A DNA stretch of 64,000 nucleotides from Helianthus annuus (Eukaryota; Streptophyta; Magnoliopsida; Asterales; Asteraceae): positions 34,178,904 through 34,242,903 of the forward strand of contig NC_035444.2 of the NCBI RefSeq assembly GCF_002127325.2, given 5' to 3'. A program made the translations under genes and the position numbers. How positions within the stretch are numbered: the first letter of the stretch is position 1; each line of letters starts with the position of its first letter. This document shows positions 20,837 through 32,203 of the stretch, piece after piece. Below the pieces are notes generated by a model. It saw only the letters and a list, made by a program, of their open reading frames with translations. It ran no database searches and had not been told where the DNA came from.

Positions 20837-21390
20837 GGGGGCGTTTGATTCGCAGGAATTTAAGGGAATTGAAATTTGAATTCAATTTCTTAAGATGTTT
20901 GGTTTACAAAATTTGATGGAATTGGAATCCCAATTCCAATCTTTTGGTTGACAATAGAATTGGAATTGGAGTTGGAATTAGTCATGAAGTCATTCAAATT
21001 CCTTTAACTAGAGGAATTCAAAATCATTCCTATATGTGAAGGAATTAAAGTAAATTCATTGGAATTTTCGACCGTTTCGACCCGCGCCTTTCGACCCGTA
21101 CCGTTCTGACGCGAACGGTTTCGAATCGAAATCGAATCGAACTGTTTCGACCCGTACCGTTTTGAATCGAACCGCTTCGACCTGAACTGGTGGTTGTGGG
21201 TGTCGGGGTAATGGATTCCAATTCATTTGACAAGCAAACACAACAAAAATGGAATTTAGATTCCAATTCCAACAATTTCCAATTCCAATTGGAATGTTTA
21301 AATTCCAAATCCAATTCCTTCAAATTCTAATTCCTATACAAATTCCAATTCCAATTCCAATTCCAAATCATTCCGCGAACCAAATGCCCC
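20837..21390. mobile_element. MITE 1 (Tourist-like, PIF/Harbinger type)
   Basis: 554 bp bounded by imperfect terminal inverted repeats (GGGGGCGTTTGATTCGC on the left; GGGGCATTTGGTTCGCGG as the reverse complement of the right end). The 3-bp duplication TTA lies on each side (20834-20836, 21391-21393). GGAATTGG words dominate both arms. The centre has a GC-richer patch with repeated TTCGACCCGTACCGTT. No transposase ORF is present. Confidence 0.85.
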
Positions 21391-21727
21391 TTAGATTTGC
21401 AACAACATAATATTTGATTGAAATTATAACAACTCACCTCCAATGATGATGATCGCTGTAGAAGGAACTACGTACCAACACTCAAGTCAACGAGACGGAA
21501 GACCTCTTTCTACCTTCCAACATATATAATAGTTTATTTTTAGTTTTTTTTTTTTTTAATTCCTAGCCTCTCATTATCTTTGTCTTATCCAACCTCGTGG
21601 TATGAGACAATGGGTGAAGAAGATGCTATCGTGTATTGAGTCTTTTTCCTTTAGAAAGTGGTTTTATGGTCTACTATAGGTTTGTATATTAGGCCGGTTT
21701 CCCGGTAGTCATTCTTTTTTTACTTTA
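21391..21727. other. Intergenic sequence between MITEs
   Basis: AT-rich, with a poly-T run near 21545; no ORF, RNA gene or repeat boundary is supported. Confidence 0.4.
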
Positions 21728-21923
21728 GGGCATGTTTGGCTAAGCTTTTCGAAACAATTTATTGACTTATTAACTTTTTGGAAAAGTCAGTATGGACTTA
21801 TTGACTTATGGGCTTTTCCCCCTCACATACACCCTCATTGCTAAACATCATTTTAGAGCTTATGACTTTTCAAAAAGCCAATAAGTCAATAAGTTGTTTG
21901 AAAAAGCTTAGCCAAACATGCCC
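21728..21923. mobile_element. MITE 2 (Tourist-like)
   Basis: 196 bp with long terminal inverted repeats (GGGCATGTTTGGCTAAGC at both ends) and TTA duplications at 21725-21727 and 21924-21926. The arms continue as an imperfect palindrome built from TTATTGACTTAT words, so the whole element can fold back. Non-coding. Confidence 0.9.
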
Positions 21924-21926
21924 TTA

Positions 21927-22914
21927 GATGCTTGTTTCGCTGTTCAAAAAGATGAAAACACATTGAACACATAAAATAACTTAAAAAGAATAAAAAACGA
22001 AATTTATAAAATACCATTTTTAATGAAAATAAATTTTGTTTTCTAGCTGTGAACAAGAGAGAGAGAATTCATTTCTTTTTTATTCGGTACTAGCGGGGTG
22101 TCTTGCGATGTGGTGAAAGTACAACATTTAATTATATTGATGATTTTAGGGGTTGCAAGAGATGATTCGGTTAGGTTCAATTTTGAGCCATAACGAAAAC
22201 CAATTCAGCTATAAAAATGAGATTCTAACCTGATTAATTAAAAGAAGTTAGTGACGCACAAAAGCTTGACAATAATCAAAAGGTACACAACTACAATACG
22301 CATAATAATCTTCGAGCGAATTTGGTTGAACATCTCGCCACACTTCACGGCAACAATCAAGTCTTGTATTTTTAATTATTGTTAATTTTTACTTTTTAAT
22401 TATTAGTATTTTTGTTTTCAATGTTAGAGTAAGTTGCTTTTTGAGTCCCCGAGTTTTGGTGGTTTTAATAATTTGAGTTCAAAATAAAAAATTTTAACAA
22501 TTCGAATACTTGGTTTTTCAACCTGTAACTATCTGAGTCCAAAGTTGTAATGGCATCCGATAAGAAAGTTAAGTAAATGGCGTTGTGGTGGGGAACAATG
22601 GTGTAGTGGTTTAGGTGGGGAGCGGTGGTGCGGTGTGGTGAGAGGGCGTTGAAGGTGGGCGGCAGCGGCGGCGGCGGCGGTGATGTATGATCGTGGTGGT
22701 GTTCGGTGGTGGTTAAGCATTTAGAGATAGAGAGATGGGTTAAGTAGATAGGTTTATATATATAGGGTTAGGATCGTGTGAGAAGCACGAGGCTAATTGA
22801 GAAACTTGAGAAACATTCTGGACCACACATTTTCCTAAGCAAACATGAAAAAAATGCAAATTTTGTGATTTTTTTATTTTATTGGAAAAATTGAAGCTTT
22901 TTCTGTTAGGTTTT
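21927..22914. other. Intergenic sequence, low complexity in part
   Basis: No gene is supported. A (GGC)n-containing patch at about 22600-22690 creates a spurious Ala-rich ORF. The stretch near 22440-22560 (GAGTCCCCGAGTTTTGGTGG and similar) resembles dispersed repeats common in plant genomes. The stretch from about 22750 may be the edge of another transposon, without a definable end. Confidence 0.4.
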
Positions 22915-23392
22915 TGTTAATGTACTTTCGTGTGGCATGGTTCGATTCGTCTAGTATCAAAACCATATATTTGACATCCTCCTCTCAAATATGTGAAAGG
23001 AATACAATACATCGAAACAATAATTAATGGACAAATACAAGCCATCAAAATAGGCTTTGTGTTGGTGCACTTGTGTCTGTACTTTGTCTGTATTCGGTCA
23101 CGATGTAAACGATGTCCTGATTAGTGTTGTAAGTTGACCAAGTCAACCATCCTCCGGTTTGACTTGGACAACAGTTGGTAAATGTTGAAAGATGTTCTGT
23201 CTCGAAGGATAAGAGATCGAAGGATGATGTGGATCCTTCGATCTCATCGAAAGATATGCTTCGAATGATTAGACCTCGAAAGGTGATCTTTCGAGGTCCC
23301 TGCTGATCGTTCGAGTGACTTGTCATCGATAGATGATCCTTCGGACCATCTATCGGATCCTTCGGACTGGACATCATGGGCTGGGTATAAAT

Positions 23393-23406
23393 ACCCATGC
23401 AGTGTA
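23393..23406 (+). promoter_or_regulatory. Element E LTR TATA box inside a palindrome
   Basis: GGGTATAAATACCC contains TATAAATA (23396-23403) inside an inverted repeat. The same arrangement occurs in D (9441-9454) and, as GGGTATATATACCC, in I. Transcription probably starts about 30 bp downstream. Confidence 0.7.
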
Positions 23407-23623
23407 TGTGTTAGAGACACTTAGACAGACAGACAGACACTTAGAGAGACTTGAGAGCTGGAGAGCATTCTGTCCGAAACACACACACACATAGTGAGAG
23501 TTTGCAAGTTAGATTTGTAAACATTGTGCTTGTAACCGGAATCTTCATACGTATTAATACAGTGGTGTTAATCGGTGAACTCTTGTGTGTTTGTTTCTCT
23601 ACTTGCTTCATCTCGGTTTGCTT

Positions 23624-23650
23624 ACTAGCTTGGATTCCGCACTCGCTAGT
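23624..23650 (+). other. LTR hairpin presenting GATTCCGCA (copy in E)
   Basis: ACTAGC (23624-23629) pairs with GCTAGT (23645-23650), and the loop contains GATTCCGCA (23633-23641). Equivalent hairpins with different stems occur in the LTRs of D, I and F. Confidence 0.6.
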
Positions 23651-23704
23651 AGGTTTGTATAACAAGGTTTAGGTTCGTCATCCTCCGTGAAAGGGACCTA
23701 CAAG

Positions 23705-23717
23705 TGGTATCAGAGCT
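23705..23717 (+). other. Element E primer binding site
   Basis: TGGTATCAGAGCT two bases after the LTR; initiator tRNA-Met type. Confidence 0.95.
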
Positions 23718-24079
23718 TTGGCTCTTTACCTTGTTTAAAACCGGGTTTGTTCAAGTTCTTGGTGTGTTTGGACACTAGGTTTAGCACCCGTTTTGGTGGT
23801 TTTTCTTCCTCTTCTAAACTGAAAAACGAGTTCTAAACCTTCGGGAGTGTTCAAGGTTGGGTTGGGTAACTTAAAAAGTTGTTTTTAAGTGCCTTTGTGT
23901 TTTCCGGCCATATTTCCGGTTAAGGATTCCGGTGACTGGTTTGGGGATAAGGTTATCCATTTTGGGAAATTTTTCAAAGTTGGTGGGAAAGGTACAGCCT
24001 GCACATCCCTTTCTGCCGAAAGTTGACTTACCTACCCATCACCTTTTCACCAACCTGTCACTTCCGCGTCAGTGTGTCA

Positions 24080-24460
24080 GAAGGTCTCGAAAGATATCTT
24101 TCGACATCGAAAGACCATCTTTCGATCAAGGAAGGCTCGAAAGATAATCATCTTTCGACCCATCCTTCGAAGTCAAAGATCTATCCTTCGAACCAGGGAA
24201 TCTTCTCGAAAGTTAGTTGTCCGAAAGATAAGGATTCATCTCGAAAGATAAGGATCTTTCATTGTGAATCTTTCGAGATCAGTATTCGAGAGATAAATAT
24301 CTTTCGAATTGTGAATCTTTCGTGATAATTGCTCGAAAGATAAGGATCTTTCATTGTGAATCTTTCGAAGACTTTGCTCGAAACTCAACAGTAATCTTTC
24401 GATCACTGTTGATCCTTCGAACAAATCTTGATCTTTCGAACAAGTCTTGTATCTTTCGAT
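24080..24460 (+). repeat. Element E leader: CGAAAGAT/ATCTTTCG word array
   Basis: More than twenty copies of TCGAAAGAT or its inverse in about 380 bp. They include a partly duplicated unit (around 24240-24280 and 24335-24370) that combines AAGGATCTTTCATTGTG with ATCTTTCGA. The two orientations alternate, giving many possible hairpins directly upstream of gag. Confidence 0.85.
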
Positions 24461-24522
24461 TTGTGTCTGTGTACACTTAACAGTTTGTGCTTGTGTAGAT
24501 CTTCAATTTATATTTGATTAAA

Positions 24523-27500
24523 ATGAGCTGTACAAGTCCCTGGGATTGGAGTTTGGACTCACGATCCAATCAAGAGTTAGTCACTGCTGCAGATTGGGCA
24601 AAGAGTATGTTACCTTCTCCATCAATCAGTCCAAGTCAATGGGCTTTGGTATCCAATCAAAGTCAAAGCATTCAAAACCTTTTGATCAGTGAAAGCGAAA
24701 CGGGCAGTAACAATCGTCCACCAAAGCTAAATCATATGAATGAGTTTCCATCATGGAAAAACCGATTTCACACGTATGTCCAAGGGCAAAGCACCGATCT
24801 TTGGACGTGTTTCATCAATGCATTCAATGAAAATCTGGAGACTGCTGCGTCCACTTCTGAGGGTTATGCCAATATGCTTGAAAAAGACAAGAAGGCTTAT
24901 GAATTGGAGAAAAAGGCCTTTGCCACACTTACTCAAGCACTCAACAAAGACATCTATCATCAGTTCTCATACTGCAAGTCTACGAAAGCATTGTGGGATT
25001 GTTTAGTAGCTAGAGGAGAAGGCAATGCAGCTGCTCGAAAGTCTCGGCATGATTTGTTGAAGAAAGAGTTTGAATCTTTTCAGTTTTTGGAAAACGAGAC
25101 TCTGAATGATATGACCACACGTTTCTATCATTTGATTAGTGAAATGTGTGCTTATGGAGTTGTCTCTACTCAACAAGACATGGTGAGTAGGTTTGCTGAC
25201 GCCTTACCTCCAAAGTGGAGCTCTTTCATTGAGCTGTTGAAGCATACTGGAACTCTAGACACGGTTAATATCTACGAGTTCATTCAGAAGCTGGAACATA
25301 AAAATGATGAAGAAATCAGGAAAGCCAAGAGAGCTCCCGCCCCTCAAAATACAGAAATGTATCTTCCGGGTTTCGATGCTCTAGCTAGAGCAGCTGCAGC
25401 CCAGCAACCTAAACTGCAGACTGCATTTGTCTCCAACACAAGTTCCTTTCCATTTCCTCAATCAACAGCTGCTCCACCACAACCTCAATTTGATCCGAGG
25501 TCTTACATTCCTGTACCAACACAGCCACAACCACAACCTCAACAACAGCAAGCTCATTATGCAAGCAATCCTAAACCTCAACCCCAAAATCCTAACACAA
25601 TCCGAGTCGACAACTCAAATCTTTCACACCTTAGCATTGAAGTTGCTAAGGAGCATATGGAAATTATCAACACCATGGTCAGTGCTTACTGTGGTTTGGT
25701 AGCAGGTCAGCTTGGAAACATCAACATGACCAATGAAGACTACCAACAGATCGACAAGGAAGAAATGGAGTTGATGGATATTAAGTGGGCTTTTGCAAGT
25801 GCGGTTAGAAGGGCCAAAGACTTCATGGCTCGTACTGGTAGAACTTCGTTGGAAGGAAAGAAAGATACGAAGTATGGGTTTGATATCAACGCCGTTACAT
25901 GCTTCAACTGTGGCAATAAAGGGCACTTCAAACGTGAGTGCACTTTACCAACAAAACACGGCAATCACAACCCTTTCAGAAACCAGACGAATGTGAATGC
26001 CCAACAAGAAAACCGTGAACGGAGGATGGTGGCAGTGAATAACAATCAGGGACAACCTGGAACTACAAATCACAATCGGGCTTTGGCTGTTCAAGCTGAT
26101 GAAGGATGTGACTGGTCAGTGCAGTTTGGTGAAGGTGATCAAGGAAGTGGAACAGCCTTGTATGCTAAGGTCATCGAGCATGTTCATATAGAAGAGTCTT
26201 CTGGAAGTGATGACAGTTCTGGTTATTCTGGAAGTTCTGATGAAGAAGGCTCTGTTTCTGGGGATAATCACTCAGAGCCTGATGAGAAGGAAGAAGGAGA
26301 TGATGATATTCAGGATCTATTGAATGAAGCTGATGAGCTTAAATGTCAGAAATCGATTCTGATTAGGAAGGCTGCTACTGCATCAAAGGAAATGGAGAAG
26401 CTATTTTCTGAATATGGAGCTTTTTCTTCTCAAACTGCCTTTATGGCAAATGGTTCAGCCTCTTCTAGTCAGGTAAATTCTGAACCTCCTGCTCCTATTG
26501 TTTGTGAAACATGTGCTGATATGAAGCTTGAGTCAGAAAAGCTTCAGAGTCATAACCAGAACTTGGTTATTGAACTGTCGAAATGCAAAGAGGCAAACAT
26601 GGCTTTAACTCGGAATGAAAAAGAATTTAAATCTGTAATAGAAACATTAAAGAAAGATGTGTCCGAGGTTAACAAAGTAGTTTACCACAAGCAAGTGAGT
26701 ATAAATGAATATATTAACATTGTGGAAGAAACTAAAAAGCAATTAGCCATTGCCCAATGCGAACATGATGCGATCAAACAGAAATTGGATAGTTATTCTA
26801 ACTCCCAATTTGTGCTTGATCACATCATCGATGTTCAACAACCAAAGGGAAATCAGAAAGGCATAGGGTATAATAAATGTCCCCCCCCCCCCCCGTTGAT
26901 GAACAATTATACCAAGATGCCTGATGAAGAGGAAATGCCTCGGTATGAACCCAGTGTGCCTCTAGATGTCGAGGAATTTGCTACTGGCCTAGGGTTCAAG
27001 CCGGAAAATTCATCTTCTAAGCAACCAGAAACGTCATCATCCGTGAAGCAAAGTCCTCCAATCATTGAGGACTATGATTCTTCAGATGATGAACCAGATG
27101 TGAATGACAAGGATGAATCATTTGATGAAACAAAAGGAGTAGAAATTCCAATTGAGAATCATATTCTTTGTGATCCTCCTACTCTTGTTGTGCAACCTGT
27201 TCAGAAACAAGTGATTAATCCTGTCAAAGTTGATGAGACATGTGTGTCTACTGTTAAAAGCAGTAATGTGTTGTATACACTGGTTGGAGATAATAAAATC
27301 TACTCAGATCATGTATTCCCAATTAAAAATGTAGATAAATCTTTGATTGACAAAGTCTTTGAAGACAACACAAACAAATTTTTGGGAAAAACACTTCCGG
27401 GAATTGTGGTAACACAATGTGATCCAATTCCTAAGGCTGAGATTAGAAAACAGTTTGGTAATCAAAAATCTCCAACCACTCAACAACCTACTGCTTCTAA

Positions 27501-28221
27501 GGGTAAACAACAACAACGAGCTCCAAAGCCAAAGGCTAAGGTTGAATCAAAAGGAGCTCGTTACACGAAGAAAGGAAAAGATGTTAAATTTGTAGCATCA
27601 AAAGGTACAGATAAAATTGAGACTTTTGAAAACAAATCAAACACTGATTTTGTACAACAAGTCAAGATTTTGAAACGTAACAGTGATAACAATTACACCC
27701 AACACACAAACGGGTGTGATGAAAGAGCAAGTACCTCAGGTTCTACAGGTTCAACATCTGGTAGTCGATCAAGTTCTCCTAAGTCTGTTGAAAGGAGAAC
27801 TTGTTTCAAATGTGGAGAAATTGGGCACATTATCAGAAACTGCCCAAATGCTCCGAAGAAGAAATTTGTTGAGAAAGCTCCACCTGAAACAGTTCGCCCT
27901 CAACGTCGGTCAGTTTCACCTAAACATGATAAACGAACTGTTAAAGAATAAGAAACTAAACAACGACGTAAAAACATGAAAACTGTTGAAATAGCTTTAA
28001 AATCTGAAGTTAAAACAGTTCAAAAGGAACCAAGAGTGTCACAACCTGTAAAACCAAAATCTTCAAAAACTGGTAGGCAAAAACGAACTTGGTTACCTAA
28101 GTCGGGTGACAATTCAGGGGGAGCAGTTGTTCTTGAAAACCATCAAGAGATCGAGCTCACGTTTCGTGATGCTAAGGGACGACCCAAGACCACTAAGGCT
28201 TGGGTCCCCATTCTCAATTGA
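24523..28221 (+). pseudogene. Element E gag (one nonsense codon)
   Basis: From the ATG at 24523 (MSCTSPWDW) the frame is open for 1142 codons to TAA at 27949-27951. It continues in the same frame to the natural end, KAWVPILN stop, at 28219-28221. D has a Gln codon at the nonsense position, so this is a single C-to-T change. Features in order: capsid-like UBN2 domain (about 60-250, with HMNEFPSWKNRFHTYV), Gln/Pro-rich linker, zinc knuckle 1 CFNCGNKGHFKREC (25900-25941), acidic Ser/Gly/Asp clusters, a long coiled-coil-like section (about 26530-26800), a 14-C run coding Pro (26881-26894), zinc knuckle 2 CFKCGEIGHIIRNC (27802-27843), and a basic tail. Its length is typical of Sirevirus Gag. Confidence 0.92.
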
Positions 28222-28237
28222 TGTGTTTAATTGACAT

Positions 28238-31200
28238 GTGCAGGATGTTCTAGGAGGAACTATTAATAGTCATTGGATTGTTGATAGTGGAGCATCCAGG
28301 CACATGACTGGCGACTTACGGCTCCTATACGACGTGAGAAATATTAGAGGAGGGTATGTTGCTTTTGCGGGTGACAAAGGCGGTTTTATCACTGGAGAGG
28401 GAAGTATCTCCAATGGCATCGTGTGCTTTGATAAGATCAATTATGTGAAGCAAATTGATCACAATCTTCTCAGTGTGTCGCAAATCTGCGATAAGAAATT
28501 CACCGTGCATTTTGATGATGCCGGCTGCTATGTGCTGAAACCTGGATTCAAAATTCCACAAGAATGGATTCTCTTATCAGCTCCGAGAGTTAATGATCTT
28601 TATATTCTCGACATGAGCCAGGCGATTACAACATCTGCACAAGTCACTTGCTTTGTCTCAAAAGCCACGGAAAAGGAGTCTATATCTTGGCACAGAAGAA
28701 TGGGACACATTCACTTGAGAAAGATGAACCATTTGGTGAAAAATAATCTTGTGAATGGTGTGCCTGTGAGAAGTTTTCATCTACAAGATATCTGTGTCTC
28801 GTGCCAAAAAGGGAAGCAAACAAAGAAGTCTCACCCTTTGAAGAAAATCAACACTGTCAGCATGCCTCTCGAACGTCTTCATATGGACCTTTTTGGACCT
28901 ATGAAGCACAAGACAACGTTCGGTGATGCCTATTGTTTAGTAGTTACTGATGACTACTCTAGATTTCTTGGGTATCCTTCATGGCACACAAGAGTGCAAC
29001 TCCTGGCATCCTCAAGGATCTTCTTACAATGTTGGAGAATCTCTATTCGTTGAAAGTAAAGAGGATCCGAAGCGACAATGGTACTGAATTCAAGAATCAA
29101 GTTATGGATGAGTTTTGTACTTCTAAAGGCATTCTTCATGAGTACAGTTCTCGTTATACTCCACAACAAAATGGTGTCGCTGAGAGGAAGAATCGAACGA
29201 TCATTGAAACTGCAAGAACAATGTTAGTAGAGTCGGAACTCCCTATTCAATTCTGGGGGGAGGCTGTATCGGCTGCATGCTACACGTTAAACAGAGTTCT
29301 TACAGTAAAGAGACATGGCAAGACTTGCTTCGAACTCCTTCAGAAAAGGAAACCGGATCTTTCTTACCTTGAACCGTTTGGTGCTCCTTGTACTATGATT
29401 GAGCCGGATGGAAAGTTTGGTGCAAGAGCTATCGAGGGTTTCTTCCTTGGATATGCTACTTCGAATTTTCGTGTTTGGAATCTAGCTACCAAAAAGATTG
29501 AGCTATGGAGCGAAGTTAGGGTTCAAAGGTACACGAGTCCTGTTAGGGCTCCGGGTGATCCGTGGATGTTCGATTATGATGGGCTATTTGACTCCTTCAA
29601 TCTGCCAACCTTTGACGAAGAATCAGCAGCGGCTAGGATGTTGTTGGAAAGTGACAACGCTGCTGTCTCGCCTTTGGTTAGACCTATTGTTGTTGATCCT
29701 CAAGTTTCTTCGTCTGTCAACAATATGGTTCAAAATGAGGTTTATGAAGATGCTGCTGATTATAATGACTCTTCTAAAGATGATGAATATCATGATGCAG
29801 CCGAAGGATCTTCAGCTCCAGCTGCTCCTGTTCAAGGTGCCTCTGGTGATACACCTCATACGCAGAATATAGATACTGCTGAAGGGAATGCATCCTCCTC
29901 TACCCACATTCCTGGTGTGGATTTGGTTGTTGATCTTAATCTTACCAACTTGGGTATCAATGCTCGTGTGCCAGATAATCCTGAAATGAGGATTCACGAT
30001 ACCCACCCCCAGCAGAATATCATAGGAGATGTCCATCGCGGTGTGCAGACGCGTAATCAGCTGAGAAACAACCGGAATGCTGGTTTGTATTCAGCTATAA
30101 GAGAATCTGGTCAACAAAATGACTGGTCCTTCGCGTGTTACGTGTCACAAGAAGAACCAAAGTCGTGGAAAGAAGCATTGAAAGACAGTGCTTGGGTTGA
30201 AGCCATGCAGGAAGAATTACAGCAATTTCACAAGCTTGGTGTATGGAAGCTTGTTGAAAAGCCTGAGAACTACAAGAAGATTGGCACTCGATGGGTCTTC
30301 AAATGCAAGAAAGACGACCGTGGAGTGGTTATTCGGAACAAAGCTCGTTTAGTCGTTCAAGGTTTTCGTCAGATAGAAGGGATCGACTACAACGAAGTCT
30401 ATGCACCAGTTGCACGTCTGGAAGCTATTCGGATCTTTCTGGCTTATGCCTCATTCAAAGGATTCAAGGTTTACCAGATGGACGTCAAAAGTGCATTTCT
30501 ACATGGTGTGGTTGAAGAAGAGGTATATGTCGAACAGCCTCCAGGTTTTGAAGATCCTGTCCATCCCGATCGGGTTTGGTTGCTCAACAAAGCTCTCTAT
30601 GGTCTTCATCAAGCGCCACGAGCTTGGTATGCAACCTTATCTACATATCTGCTGGAGAACGGTTTTCGAAGAGGTCTTATCGATTGTACTCTCTTCATCA
30701 AAGAACAAGATGGAGATCTTCTTCTGGTACAGGTATATGTTGATGATATTATTTTTGGTTCTACTAATGATGTTTTGTGTAGGAATTTCGAGCGCATTAT
30801 GCAGGATAAATTCGAGATGAGTGCTATGGGGGAAATGAATTTCTTCTTGGGCCTACAAGTGCAACAAACGGAGTCTGGGATATTCATTCATCAGACTAAA
30901 TATGTTGGCGACATCTTGAGCCGGTTTCAGATGTCCGATGCAACGCCCATTGGTACCCCATTGCCAACTAATCACGGAATTACTCCTGACTTGAAGGGTG
31001 AACCTGTTAGCCCTTCATACTATCGCGCGATGATCGGATCCCTTATGTACCTCACAGCATCAAGGCCAGATATAATGTACCCAACATGCCTGCTTGCCAG
31101 ATATCAAGTTAACCCGAAGGCCTCACACCTTGCAGCTGTCAAAAGGATTTTTCGTTATTTGAAGGCGTACCCTGACACCGGTCTATGGTACCCTAGGGAT

Positions 31201-31683
31201 AATAACTTTGACTTAGTCGCATTCAGTGATTCTGATTTTGGCGGATGCAAAATCGACGGCAAATCCACAACGGCTGGATGTCAGTTTTTAGGAAATCGCC
31301 TAGTCACATGGCAGTGCAAGAAGCAGACGTGTGTCGCTACATCAACATGCGAAGCTGAATACATTGCTGCCTCAAGTTGTTGCTCCCAAGTTCTTTGGAT
31401 CCAACAACAATTGCGGGACTACGGTTTTGAATTCCTAACTACTCCTATATACGTTGATAATTCTGCTGCTTTAGATATCACTAAAAATCCTGTGCAGCAT
31501 TCAAAGACCAAACACATCGAAATCAAATATCACTTCATACGTGATTGCTTTGAGAAAAGGCTAATCGATGTTGTTAAGGTCCACACCGATGACCAACGTG
31601 CCGACTTATTTACCAAAGCTTTTGACAAATCTAGATTTGACTTCTTATTATTGGTAAACGGCATTAAGGTCAAGCAAGAGTAA
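28238..31683 (+). pseudogene. Element E pol: protease, integrase, RT, RNase H (one frameshift)
   Basis: Pol begins just after the gag stop, in the +1 frame relative to gag. The protease motif IVDSGASRHM lies from 28277. The integrase zinc module is WHRRMGH (about 28688) with CVSC-KGK (about 28796), and the catalytic region starts HMDLFGPM. A 1-nt deletion at about 28963-28967 (in the DDYSRF segment) shifts the frame. The remaining integrase ([20 protein letters not shown] near 29160-29190), RT ([13 protein letters not shown] at 30736-30747) and RNase H ([17 protein letters not shown]) are open from 28981 to 31683. The product is the copia polymerase/integrase polyprotein. Apart from the single-base loss it looks complete. 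Confidence 0.93.
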
Positions 31684-32100
31684 AACCAACATCGGAAAAT
31701 CATTTTTGTAAATACCTTTGTGTTTTAAATTTATCTTAGTTTATTGATTTTAGGGGGAGTAAATCCAAAAATCTGAAAATCCAAAAACATCGAAAAATTT
31801 CAAAAACACAAAAACAATAGAAAAACAAAAATGAGTTTCCTGGCGAGCAAAAGAGAAAATGATAGTACATCAGTGGTCTATCCAAACCTCTTTAAACCTT
31901 AAATGTAAAACGATAAGCAGCTCTATATAAGATGTATCGGTAGGCTCACAATCATTTTAAAGTGTGCAGGGTGATATAAATCTTAATCGACTGAAGACCA
32001 GGTGGGAACCATTCATTGGCATATGGTCTTAGTACCGAAATTTCGTTTGATAGATTGCCGAGGTTCTGAGATATTCGGTCTTTATGCTGCTTATCATCTG

Positions 32101-32165
32101 GGTATCATGGTTGTATCTTTTACCGAAAAATAACGGGGACGCAAGTCTAGATCTTCCATGATACC
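32101..32165 (+). other. Conserved tail stem-loop, copy in E
   Basis: GGTATCATGG (32101-32110) and CCATGATACC (32156-32165) are perfectly complementary and enclose 45 nt. The loop's 3' half (AATAACGGGGACGCAAG, then TCTAGATCTT) is invariant in all five copies in the window. Confidence 0.65.
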
Positions 32166-32203
32166 ATACATACGTGTACATATTACATACTGCATTCGAC
32201 CTC

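Larger units (their letters stand above)
23060..23702 (+). repeat. Element E 5' LTR
   Basis: 643 bp, TGTTGGTGCAC...GGGACCTACA. U3 is rich in CGAAGGAT/ATCCTTCG palindrome-forming words. It differs from the 3' LTR at two C/T-type positions that I can find. Confidence 0.97.

Noticed and set aside
22529..22720. Ala/His/Pro-rich 63-codon ORF
   Set aside because: Translation of a (GGC)n and GGTGGT low-complexity patch.
22750..22914. Possible Helitron or Mutator-type end (TATATATAGGGTTAGGATC)
   Set aside because: No second end, hairpin terminus or target duplication could be defined.
24236..24424. Repetitive 62-codon minus-strand ORF in E's leader
   Set aside because: Generated by the CGAAAGAT word array; no independent coding evidence.
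32101..32165. tRNA-like structure in the tail
   Set aside because: The stem-loop has a 45-nt loop without cloverleaf arms or A/B-box promoters; nothing supports a tRNA gene anywhere in the window.
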